This document shows positions 15,722-22,344 of a DNA stretch of 48,582 nucleotides, piece after piece. The position numbers and the translations under genes are program-made. This stretch comes from Acetobacter fallax (GTDB lineage: Bacteria > Pseudomonadota > Alphaproteobacteria > Acetobacterales > Acetobacteraceae). The notes beneath the pieces are model-generated. The model did not search any database. It was not told where the DNA came from and was given only the letters and a program-made list of their open reading frames with translations. Numbering within the stretch: position 1 is the first letter of the stretch; each line of letters starts with the position of its first letter. The stretch is from NCBI RefSeq assembly GCF_011516735.1, contig NZ_WOSX01000026.1, forward strand, positions 1 to 48,582. Reading direction: 5' to 3'.

Positions 15722-15855
15722 CGGTGATGAACATTGTTTTTCATGCGATGTGGGTGCTGGCCATTGCGATGGCTGTGGGCGCCGGAGCCATCTTCGGGTG
15801 GTGTGGCCTGGTGCTGCTCGTTTGGCAGCGGGATGCGGTCAGGAGGGCTGTGTGA
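15718..15855 (+). CDS. Small single-pass membrane protein (45 aa)
   Basis: ATG at 15718 (overlapping the DUF3164 stop) or ATG at 15727. The product is one long hydrophobic helix, VLAIAMAVGAGAIFGWCGLV, with a basic C-terminal tail, QRDAVRRAV. Its stop overlaps the next ATG as TGATG. Function unknown; it could be an early membrane-active protein. Confidence 0.55.
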   Translation: MTVMNIVFHAMWVLAIAMAVGAGAIFGWCGLVLLVWQRDAVRRAV

Positions 15856-16088
15856 TGGCCTGCGACTGTCTGGAAGACATGAATACTAAAATTGAAGAAA
15901 GACAGGGTGGACGCATTGCGACAGCGATGCGTGTGGTAAACGGCGCACTGGCTGAATTCCCCGTCATGAACATCATCCGGAAAGACAAGCTGATCCCCGA
16001 AAAACGGCGTGGTCGCGCTTGCTACGCCATACCGACGTTCTGTCCGTTTTGTGGTTCGCGATATGAGACAGGGGCGTGTGATGATTGA
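15855..16088 (+). CDS. Small protein with C-terminal zinc-ribbon-like Cys pairs
   Basis: 77 residues from the ATG at 15855. The cysteine pattern CDC near the start and CPFCGSRYETGAC near the end suggests metal binding. The middle carries IIRKDKLIPEKRRGRACY. It overlaps the next gene by 8 bp. Similar small Cys-containing proteins occur in the early regions of Mu-like phages without known role. Confidence 0.6.
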   Translation: MACDCLEDMNTKIEERQGGRIATAMRVVNGALAEFPVMNIIRKDKLIPEKRRGRACYAIPTFCPFCGSRYETGACDD

Positions 16089-16407
16089 TGTTCCGATGCG
16101 TGTTCGCTTCAGTTGTTGTCCCGAAGAGCGAGAATTAGCCAGGAAGATTGCCGAACGGATAATCGATCTCAAGCCTGCATGCTTGCTGTCGCAAGACGTG
16201 GACGACATTGACCTTGAAATCGAGATGGATCTTATCGCCACGCATTCAAATGGGTGTCCGCTGGACCTGGAGAGGCTATATGAAGCGGACGATTTTAATC
16301 TTTTGCATGATGTGATCGGCATTCGTCGGCACCTTGACCGCTCGACTGGAAAATTGACGGACCATTTTCTTCCCAGATTTTCTCAGCGCCCGTCGTGGCG
16401 GTCGTGA
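16081..16407 (+). CDS. Small early protein of unknown function
   Basis: 108 residues from the ATG at 16081; a longer upstream frame shadows the preceding gene. Acidic, with CCPEERELARKIAERII as a likely helix and a histidine/arginine-rich C-terminus. It overlaps the GemA gene by 13 bp. No family recognised. Confidence 0.55.
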   Translation: MIDVPMRVRFSCCPEERELARKIAERIIDLKPACLLSQDVDDIDLEIEMDLIATHSNGCPLDLERLYEADDFNLLHDVIGIRRHLDRSTGKLTDHFLPRFSQRPSWRS

Positions 16408-16886
16408 CCGAACATCCTCACATGCAGCCCGGTGTGAAGAAAAACGCTGGGCGGCAGTCTCTGATCACGAAAATCCATGTTGCCAGAAAGGATCTGGCGC
16501 TGGAGGTTGAAACGTATCGGGATATCCTGGGGCGTGTGACGGGCCATACATCGTGCGCGGCCTGTTCGATCGGGCAGCTTGAGGATGTGCTGAAGGAAAT
16601 GAAGCGTCTCGGTTTTCGCGTGAAGGCAGGGCGGCGCCGCGTCGAGACGAGCGCCGCCGTGAGGAAGGTCTGGGCGATCTGGCGAGAGATGGCGCCAGCG
16701 CTTCGCTCAGAAGGCTCTGAGGCGGCTCTGAGGGCCTTTGTGAAACGGACTGCGGGAGTGGATGCGCCGGAGTTTCTTGATGATGAGGGAGCGCAGAAAG
16801 TGATTGAGGCACTGAAAGCGTGGCGGGTGCGGCTTGCGGCCGGGGTCTCATCTGCGCGGCGGAAAATTAACACGGAGAGTGTGTGA
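16395..16886 (+). CDS. GemA-like regulatory protein (Mu gp16 / DUF1018)
   Basis: 163 residues, matching the gp16/GemA family. ITKIHVARKDLALEVETYRDIL with GRVTGHTSCA and a QLEDVLKEMKRLGF helix are diagnostic of the family. In Mu, GemA affects host gyrase activity and gene expression late in the early phase. GTG at 16395 or GTG at 16404 can start it. It is followed without a gap by a transposase-type DNA-binding domain gene and then mor, so it lies at the end of the early/middle operon. Confidence 0.85.
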   Translation: MAVVTEHPHMQPGVKKNAGRQSLITKIHVARKDLALEVETYRDILGRVTGHTSCAACSIGQLEDVLKEMKRLGFRVKAGRRRVETSAAVRKVWAIWREMAPALRSEGSEAALRAFVKRTAGVDAPEFLDDEGAQKVIEALKAWRVRLAAGVSSARRKINTESV

Positions 16887-17278
16887 TGTGCTGCCGGTAT
16901 GAAACGGTCGCGACGAACGAATATTTGTGGTGGGCAACCGACGAACAGATGGATGCTGTCAGTGTGATGTTTCCAAAGTCGCACGGTGTTTCTCGCATCG
17001 ATGATCGCGCGGTGCTGAGTGCGATTGTCCAGGTTCTCCGCAGCGGAGTTCTGTGGCGCGACGTGCCTGCTGACTACAGGATAAAATGGAAAACGGTTTA
17101 TAACCGTTTTGTCCGCTGGTCTCAGGATGGCGTGATGGACGCGACGCTGTGCGCGCTGACAGAGCCTGCTCAGGATGAAGTCCGTCTGGTTGTCAGTGCG
17201 GACGATCTGCTGCGGCATCGCAGTGGTGAACTCTGGGCAGACCGTGGATTTTTCCCGGGCGTGATGAGCCTGGCCTGA
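16886..17278 (+). CDS. Stand-alone IS5-transposase-type N-terminal domain (DUF4096-like)
   Basis: 130 residues from the ATG at 16886 (TGATG overlap). Residues about 13-85 match the helical N-terminal domain of IS5/IS4-type transposases: WWATDEQMDAVSVMFP, DDRAVLSAIVQVLRSGVLWRD and KTVYNRFVRWSQDGVMD. The following DDE domain is absent; the C-terminal 45 residues are unrelated. It is in frame, tightly tiled between gemA and mor, so it looks like a captured and kept DNA-binding module, probably a regulator of middle or late transcription, and not an IS fragment. Its own stop overlaps the Mor start. Confidence 0.75.
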   Translation: MCCRYETVATNEYLWWATDEQMDAVSVMFPKSHGVSRIDDRAVLSAIVQVLRSGVLWRDVPADYRIKWKTVYNRFVRWSQDGVMDATLCALTEPAQDEVRLVVSADDLLRHRSGELWADRGFFPGVMSLA

Positions 17279-17649
17279 TGATTAAGCCGCCGGCACATAT
17301 TGCGTGGATGGTCGATGCTGTCGGCGAAGATTCTGCTCTCCGGTTTATCGAGAGCGCCGCCGGGCAGCGGCTGACAATTCCTCGTAAGGCAGCCGGATCA
17401 AGACTTGCCGAGGTTTATGGCGACGACGTCGCATCGGTGATCTGTGACCGGTATGGCGGAGATTTTTATATCGTCCCGATGTGCAAGACGTGGCGTATAA
17501 AACTTTATGCGCGCATGGGACTGACCGTAAATGAGATGGCTGCGCGAGCTGGTATTTCATTCGTCGCAGTCCATCAGAAGCTCGCGTCCGGAGACGGACG
17601 CCCGGAGCGGATCCGGCCGAAAGATGAGCGGCAGACCTCGCTGTTCTGA
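17278..17649 (+). CDS. mor: Mor-family transcription activator of late/middle genes
   Basis: 123 residues, typical for Mor/C. The family signature RLTIPRKAAGSRLAEVYG (31-48), the beta segment DRYGGDFYIVP and the C-terminal HTH (MGLTVNEMAARAGISFVAVH, 80-99) are all present. In Mu, Mor activates the middle promoter and C the late promoters; here only one such gene is seen, so this protein may do both jobs. The next gap carries a GATAAAGCGCT element, a possible target. Confidence 0.88.
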   Translation: MIKPPAHIAWMVDAVGEDSALRFIESAAGQRLTIPRKAAGSRLAEVYGDDVASVICDRYGGDFYIVPMCKTWRIKLYARMGLTVNEMAARAGISFVAVHQKLASGDGRPERIRPKDERQTSLF

Positions 17650-17666
17650 TAGCTGGCGACCGACCT

Positions 17667-17684
17667 GATAAAGCGCTTGATCGT
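17667..17684 (+). promoter_or_regulatory. Recurring GATAAAGCGCT element before the lysis gene
   Basis: GATAAAGCGCTTGATCGT in the gap between mor and the lysozyme gene. The first 16 bases are nearly palindromic (14 of 16 match their reverse complement). Close copies stand before the protease gene (26079), the gp46 gene (37797), in the gap before gpG (25312) and in the early control region (8091). It could be a late promoter or activator site, as at Mu Plys, or a repressor site. Confidence 0.6.
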
Positions 17685-17692
17685 TTCGGACC

Positions 17693-18427
17693 ATGGCGCG
17701 CGCGCGTAATTCTTCGCGCATGAAACAGAACGCCGATCTCAGCTTCGATTTCACTGAAAAACATGAAGGCCGCTACAGTGGCCGTCGCGATGACGGTGGA
17801 AACTGGACTGGCGGACGTATGGGGCACGGCACCTTCGCAGGCTCCATGCGCGGCATTTCGGCGCCGCTGCTGGCGGAGTGGCTGGGTGATGCTGCGCTGG
17901 TTGATGCCGCGCGCATGAAGGCGGTTACGGCCGCTGAGTTTCGTGTGATCGCGCGAGCAAAATTCTGGAACACTCTGTGGTGTGACCGACTACCTTCGGG
18001 TGTCGATCTGATGATGTTCGATTTCGGCTTTAACGCCGGCGTTCATGGTGCGCTGACTGAACTTTCTGGGCTGTTCGGCGCGCACGACAGAACGGACATC
18101 ATGAGCGAGGATCTGCTGCGCCGGCTCACTGTCGCGACGAACCGGATGCTGATTTTTCATATTTCGCGCCGATGGGCTGAAGATCTTCAGGAGCATGTCC
18201 GGGTCAACGTGGATGGCCGTATCGGCCCCGTGACTTTGGAGGCCGTGGGCAGATCGGGCGGCCGTGACCTGTTGCTGATCGCGGCCCTCGCGACGGCACA
18301 GGAGGCGGCTTATCGTCGTGATCGCGGATTTACGGGAAGCGGCGATGGCTGGCTGGCGCGTCTCAGCGACCGGGTCGATCTCGCGTTTCAGTGGTCCGGT
18401 CGGGATGCTGCCAGCGCCGCCGCATGA
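17693..18427 (+). CDS. Endolysin, glycosyl hydrolase 108 / N-acetylmuramidase type
   Basis: 244 residues. The N-terminal GH108 domain contains the catalytic glutamate E25 in KHEGRYSGRRDDGGNWTGG, the family's EGG...D.GG motif. A C-terminal peptidoglycan-binding-3-like segment holds VNVDGRIGPVTLEAV and YRRDRGFTGSGDGWLARL. It cuts the glycan strands of peptidoglycan at lysis. No signal peptide is seen, so it needs a holin or other export. It starts at ATG 17693, possibly at ATG 17720; the ribosome site is weak for both. It follows the candidate late promoter, as lys follows Plys in Mu. Confidence 0.85.
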   Translation: MARARNSSRMKQNADLSFDFTEKHEGRYSGRRDDGGNWTGGRMGHGTFAGSMRGISAPLLAEWLGDAALVDAARMKAVTAAEFRVIARAKFWNTLWCDRLPSGVDLMMFDFGFNAGVHGALTELSGLFGAHDRTDIMSEDLLRRLTVATNRMLIFHISRRWAEDLQEHVRVNVDGRIGPVTLEAVGRSGGRDLLLIAALATAQEAAYRRDRGFTGSGDGWLARLSDRVDLAFQWSGRDAASAAA

Positions 18428-18499
18428 ATTCTCCGTTTCCGGCGGGGGACGGCGACATAAAGGAACGGCGCGGACGCGGCGCAGGAAAGCGAGTTGAAC

Positions 18500-18880
18500 A
18501 TGACTGTAAGTGTTTCGGGTATTCTGTCGTCGATTTTCCCGGTGCTGAATGCGATTATTCCTGGTGTTGCGGGCGGAAAACTGTCGACTTATTCAACGAT
18601 CGCGCAGACCGCAATCAAATCGGCCGTGACGACGATCGACGGCGGCATCAGCAATCTTCAGGCTGCCTACGACAAGTTTGAGACATCGAACCCGCTGGTG
18701 CAGATGTCGGTCTCCGAGTTTGTCACTCTGGCAAAATCTCTTGGGGTTGCGCTTCCGACTGAGGACGCGGTGATCACTCATCTGAAGGCGGCTGTCGCGG
18801 ATCTGGCCGGCATCCTTGTGCCTGTGTCGGATGCGACGAGCGCCACGGCGACTGCCACGACTGCCACGACCGCGTCCTGA
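18500..18880 (+). CDS. Phage protein of unknown function after the endolysin
   Basis: 126 residues from the ATG at 18500. The start is moderately hydrophobic (VSVSGILSSIFPVLNAIIPG), then helical, ending in a low-complexity Ala/Thr tail. Position directly after the endolysin would suit a holin, but no clear set of membrane helices is visible, so the role stays open. The 72 bp gap before it holds no recognised signal apart from ACATAAAGG. Confidence 0.6.
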   Translation: MTVSVSGILSSIFPVLNAIIPGVAGGKLSTYSTIAQTAIKSAVTTIDGGISNLQAAYDKFETSNPLVQMSVSEFVTLAKSLGVALPTEDAVITHLKAAVADLAGILVPVSDATSATATATTATTAS

Positions 18881-18894
18881 TCTGAACCAGGACA

Positions 18895-19206
18895 ATGACG
18901 ACTGGCTCAATGGAATTGGTGTTTGGCCTGGGCCTTGGGCTGGTTGTGGTGCTGGTGGTGATTCTGGCCGTGATCGAGAAGCTTCGGCATCTCGAAATCA
19001 GCCAGAAGCACGCGGAGTTGCGTGAGCGCGTCGACCGGATCGAGATGTCGGTCGACGACGGCATTCACAGCATGCAGGCAACGATCAGCGAGACGCAGGG
19101 TGTGATGCGTGAAGTGCAGATCATGCTCAGCGGGATAGAGAAATCCGGGAACGATACGCGCGAGATGGTTCACACGATCGTCCGTGGTCACATAGCGAAA
19201 GGTTGA
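18895..19206 (+). CDS. Membrane-anchored coiled-coil protein, DUF2730-like (Mu gp25 position)
   Basis: 103 residues: one N-terminal membrane helix (about 8-27, LVFGLGLGLVVVLVVILAV), then a long charged coiled coil (LRERVDRIEMSVDDGIHSMQ and onward). This matches the DUF2730 family, which sits before gp26/gp27 in Mu. Function is not established; membrane tethering with a coiled coil also fits an inner spanin. Start ATG at 18895. Confidence 0.7.
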   Translation: MTTGSMELVFGLGLGLVVVLVVILAVIEKLRHLEISQKHAELRERVDRIEMSVDDGIHSMQATISETQGVMREVQIMLSGIEKSGNDTREMVHTIVRGHIAKG

Positions 19207-19210
19207 GACA

Positions 19211-19516
19211 GTGGGTGTGCTTGAGTCGATCATTGAGGACAGGCGGCTACGGATTCTGGGTTGCATCGCAGAGATGAGCAATCACATGCTCAATGAGGAT
19301 GTGTTGCTGCGGGCCGTGATTGCGACGGGTCGGGATACAGACCATGACCTGATGCGCGACGATCTGACGTTTCTGGAAAAGCGCAGCTGTGTGCGCGTTG
19401 AAAAGCTTCCCTGTGCGGATGGCCAGCTCTGGAAGGTTGTTCTGACACCGACCGGGCAGCGCGCGGTTCAGGGCGAGCAGACGATTTCGGGTGTCGGCCG
19501 GCGGCTGACGTCCTGA
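19211..19516 (+). CDS. Winged-helix-like small protein (Mu gp26 position)
   Basis: 101 residues with GTG start at 19211. The pattern of helix (RRLRILGCIAEMSNHML), then DHDLMRDDLTFLEKRSCVRVEKL and a beta wing with LWKVVLTPTGQRAV is that of a winged-helix domain of ArsR/MarR-like shape. It occurs just before the small terminase gene, as gp26 in Mu. It may act in packaging or regulation; not known. Confidence 0.7.
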   Translation: MGVLESIIEDRRLRILGCIAEMSNHMLNEDVLLRAVIATGRDTDHDLMRDDLTFLEKRSCVRVEKLPCADGQLWKVVLTPTGQRAVQGEQTISGVGRRLTS

Positions 19517-19519
19517 GTC

Positions 19520-20074
19520 ATGGCGAACCGCCCGTCATCCATCGATCGGCTGGAGCCCGAGATCCGCGAGGAGATCGGGAGACTGCGCGGCAACGGGCAT
19601 ACGCTCGACGAGATCCTTGCTGCGCTCCGCGAACTGGACGTGACCGAGATCAGCCGGTCAGCGCTGGGCCGGCATGTGAAATCCATGGAACAGGTCGGGC
19701 AGACATTGCGTCACGCGCAGAACATCACCGAGGCGGTGACGCGTCAGTTCGGTGATGCGCCAGCGTCGCGCACCGCGCAGCTGAATATCGAGCTGCTGAA
19801 TACTGCCGTGCTGAATCTGCTGTTTGATGCAACCGGATCCGCGTCAGAAGGGGAAGGAATAACTGCTGACACGGTCGTTAAACTGGCGCGGACGATTGAT
19901 CATCTGACGAAATCATCCCGGGCGGACATCGAGAATCAGAAACAGACGGAAGATCGGATCGAGAAGCGGATCAAGAAGGAAACTGACGAGCGTCTGAACG
20001 AGGCGATGAAGGAACGCGGGCTCAGTCCGGATACGGCCGAGAAGATCCGCAAAAAGGTCCTCGGGCTCAAATGA
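19520..20074 (+). CDS. DUF3486 family protein (Mu gp27), probable small terminase subunit
   Basis: 184 residues. RPSSIDRLEPEIREEIGRL and the HTH GHTLDEILAALRELDVTEIS with SRSALGRHVKSME are diagnostic of DUF3486. The C-terminal half is a long charged helix ending in a Lys-rich tail. The protein recognises phage DNA for packaging and works with the large terminase, whose ATG overlaps its stop by 4 bp. Confidence 0.88.
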   Translation: MANRPSSIDRLEPEIREEIGRLRGNGHTLDEILAALRELDVTEISRSALGRHVKSMEQVGQTLRHAQNITEAVTRQFGDAPASRTAQLNIELLNTAVLNLLFDATGSASEGEGITADTVVKLARTIDHLTKSSRADIENQKQTEDRIEKRIKKETDERLNEAMKERGLSPDTAEKIRKKVLGLK

Positions 20075-21645
20075 CGAACAGTCCGCAGGAATGGCCGCTG
20101 CTTCCCTATCAGCGAAAGGCGAATGACCTGATCCTGTCTCATGAAGTGACAGTGATCGAGAAATCACGGCGGGTCGGTTTGTCATGGGGGGTCAGCTGGC
20201 TCGCCGCTCTCGTCGCGTCATCGAGCCGGGAAGCCGGCGGGATGGACGTGTTTTATATGGGATTTGAAAAGGACATGACGCGCCAGTTCGTGTCCGATGC
20301 TGCGGATCATGCGAAGCTACTTGAGATCCCTGCATCTGAAGTCGGCGAGAGCCTTTTCATCGATCCGGAAAATCCGGACAGGGATCTGAAGATTTTCCGG
20401 CTTGATTTCGGATCGGGCTACGAGGTGCTCGGCCTGCCGTCCGTCGCGCGCGCCTTCCGGTCGAAGCAGGGGCTGGTCATCATTGACGAGGCCGCCTTCA
20501 TTGACGATCTGCAGGCGGTTCTGGACGCGGCCTTCGCGCTGCTGATCTGGGGCGGACGGATTGTTATCATCTCATCGCATAATGGCGATCAGAGCCCGTT
20601 TAATACACTCGTGAACGACATCAGAGCGGGCCGTCATCCTGATTATGCGCTGATGCGCATTACGTTTGACGATGCGCTTGCCCAGGGCCTCTACCGAACG
20701 ATCTGTCTGCGCCAGGGACAGGACTGGTCGGCGGAGGGAGAGGCCGGGTGGCGCGACAAGATCATCCGGATGTACGGTGACGGAGCGGAGCAGGAGCTGT
20801 TCTGCATTCCGCAGCCTTCGACCGGGGCGTACATCCCGCTCGCCGTAATCGAGGCGCGTTCAGTGCCTTCCGCACATGTGATCCGGTGGTCCTGCGATCC
20901 GGCCTTTACGCTGTTGCCGGAGAAGATCCGCGAGGCCGAGGCGCGGCGCTTCTGTGAAGAGCAGCTTCTGCCTGTCGTTGAGCAGCTTGATCAGAAAACG
21001 CCACACTGTTTCGGCGAGGATTTCGGCCGGACCGGCGATCTGACCGTGCTGTGGTTCCTCGCTATTGAGCGGAGCCTGTTGCGGCACACGCCTTTCGTTC
21101 TCGAACTGCGCAACGTTCCTTTTGAGCAGCAAAAACAGATACTGTTCTGGATTGTCGACCGGCTGCCGCGCTTCCGGGCGGGCAAGATGGATTCTCGCGG
21201 TAACGGTCAGTATCTGGCCGAAGTTGCCGTGCAGCGCTACGGCGAGCGCATCGAGGCAGTGATGCTGAGTGAGGGCTGGTATCGCGACAACATGCCTCCA
21301 TTCAAAGCTGCGATGGAGGACGGGACGATCACGATCCCCGCCGATCGGGACATTCACGACGATATCCGCTCTTTGAAAATCGTGCGCGGTATCGCGAGGG
21401 TTCCGGACAGCCGCTCCGCCGATCAGACCGGGACGCGGCATGGGGACGCGGCGATCGCGGTTGCCATGGCGTGGGCGGCCTCACGGGCTGATCCCGAGGA
21501 ATATGGCTACCAGGCCGCGCCGAATCCTTATGGGATGAACAGCGGATCGGGTGGCAGGCACGAGTGGGCTGTCGAGGATGAAATCGCAAGAGAGCGTTCA
21601 GGGCGGCGCGATTTTTACGGATTACGGGGGAGTGTGCGGCTGTGA
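20071..21645 (+). CDS. Large terminase subunit (Mu gp28-like)
   Basis: 524 residues. The ATPase half has a Walker A-like EKSRRVGLSW (30-39) and Walker B LVIIDEAAF (135-143), with a coupling motif IVIISSH. The C-terminal RNase H-type nuclease starts near residue 312, with acidic D317 and D323 in GEDFGRTGDLTVLWF and more acidic residues further on. It packages DNA by a headful mechanism, cutting flanking host DNA with the Mu-type genome. It overlaps DUF3486 and the next small gene by 4 bp. Confidence 0.9.
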   Translation: MTNSPQEWPLLPYQRKANDLILSHEVTVIEKSRRVGLSWGVSWLAALVASSSREAGGMDVFYMGFEKDMTRQFVSDAADHAKLLEIPASEVGESLFIDPENPDRDLKIFRLDFGSGYEVLGLPSVARAFRSKQGLVIIDEAAFIDDLQAVLDAAFALLIWGGRIVIISSHNGDQSPFNTLVNDIRAGRHPDYALMRITFDDALAQGLYRTICLRQGQDWSAEGEAGWRDKIIRMYGDGAEQELFCIPQPSTGAYIPLAVIEARSVPSAHVIRWSCDPAFTLLPEKIREAEARRFCEEQLLPVVEQLDQKTPHCFGEDFGRTGDLTVLWFLAIERSLLRHTPFVLELRNVPFEQQKQILFWIVDRLPRFRAGKMDSRGNGQYLAEVAVQRYGERIEAVMLSEGWYRDNMPPFKAAMEDGTITIPADRDIHDDIRSLKIVRGIARVPDSRSADQTGTRHGDAAIAVAMAWAASRADPEEYGYQAAPNPYGMNSGSGGRHEWAVEDEIARERSGRRDFYGLRGSVRL

Positions 21646-21872
21646 CTGATATCGGATGGATCTGTCTTGCGGTGGTTATTGGAATCATAGGCCTGTTCGG
21701 CGTGTGCCTGATCGTGTTGTCCGGGCGATCCGAGCAGTCATCCGAGGCGCAGCGCGCTGCAACGGAAGCAGATGACGTGGCCACGGTTTCGGCAAAGATG
21801 ACGGCGGCGCAGACAAACGCGGCGCCGGATGACACGACGCTGGACACGCGCCTGAAAGCAGGAACGTTCTGA
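21642..21872 (+). CDS. Small membrane protein, possible inner spanin
   Basis: 76 residues with GTG start at 21642 overlapping the terminase stop. One N-terminal membrane helix (5-27, GWICLAVVIGIIGLFGVCLI) is followed by a charged Ala/Thr-rich tail. The next gene encodes a lipoprotein-like protein with an outer-spanin layout, so the two may form a spanin pair linking inner and outer membrane at lysis. Evidence is positional. Confidence 0.55.
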   Translation: MTDIGWICLAVVIGIIGLFGVCLIVLSGRSEQSSEAQRAATEADDVATVSAKMTAAQTNAAPDDTTLDTRLKAGTF

Positions 21873-22153
21873 TGTGGAGTGAAACCGATACCGATATCGC
21901 CAGGCTGCGAAAAATCGGACGTGGATCATTGCGCGCAGGTGCTCTGATCGTCGCGATCGCGCTTGTGTCCCTGATGTGTGGATGCACGCGGCCGGTGAAG
22001 CTGATCTGTCCGTCTCTCATGACGTATTCAGCGAGTGATGAGAGCACGCTGAGGCAGGAACTCGCGAGTGCCGCGCTGCCTGAAACGCATCGGTTCGTGC
22101 GTGATTATGGCGGACTGCGCGACCAGGTGCGGGCCTGTCAGGCGGCGCAGTGA
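21872..22153 (+). CDS. Small lipoprotein, Rz1/outer-spanin-like
   Basis: 93 residues. A basic N-terminus is followed by a hydrophobic stretch (ALIVAIALVSLMCGC) ending in a cysteine, C38, that could be lipidated, although the lipobox (MCG-C) is degenerate. After it come RPVKLICPSLMTYSA and the conserved end RDYGGLRDQVRACQ, a layout common in phage outer spanins. It overlaps the preceding gene (TGATG). A likely role is outer-membrane disruption at the last step of lysis. Confidence 0.6.
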   Translation: MWSETDTDIARLRKIGRGSLRAGALIVAIALVSLMCGCTRPVKLICPSLMTYSASDESTLRQELASAALPETHRFVRDYGGLRDQVRACQAAQ

Positions 22154-22344
22154 ACATGAATCCGGACTCTGATCCTGAATTGAAAAAACTCGTCGAGATG
22201 GAGGCCTGCGAACGTCTGTCATCCCTCTCAGGCAGACCTTTTGATGTGTGTAACTGCCGTTGCCGGCTGATTCCCGTGGAGAAGCCAGTCGGCTGCGAGA
22301 CGGCTGCCCGTCTGATGCGGCAACAGCAGCAGGGGCGTTACTGA
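22150..22344 (+). CDS. Small cysteine-containing protein of unknown function
   Basis: 64 residues from GTG 22150 (62 from ATG 22156). A CNCRC cluster (about 34-38) suggests metal binding. It overlaps both neighbours by a few bases, between the lipoprotein and the portal gene. No family recognised. Confidence 0.55.
   Translation: MNMNPDSDPELKKLVEMEACERLSSLSGRPFDVCNCRCRLIPVEKPVGCETAARLMRQQQQGRY

Noticed and set aside
18391..18681. Forward frame over the endolysin end and the next gene
   Set aside because: It overlaps two better genes and has no convincing start; the composition looks like an off-frame reading.
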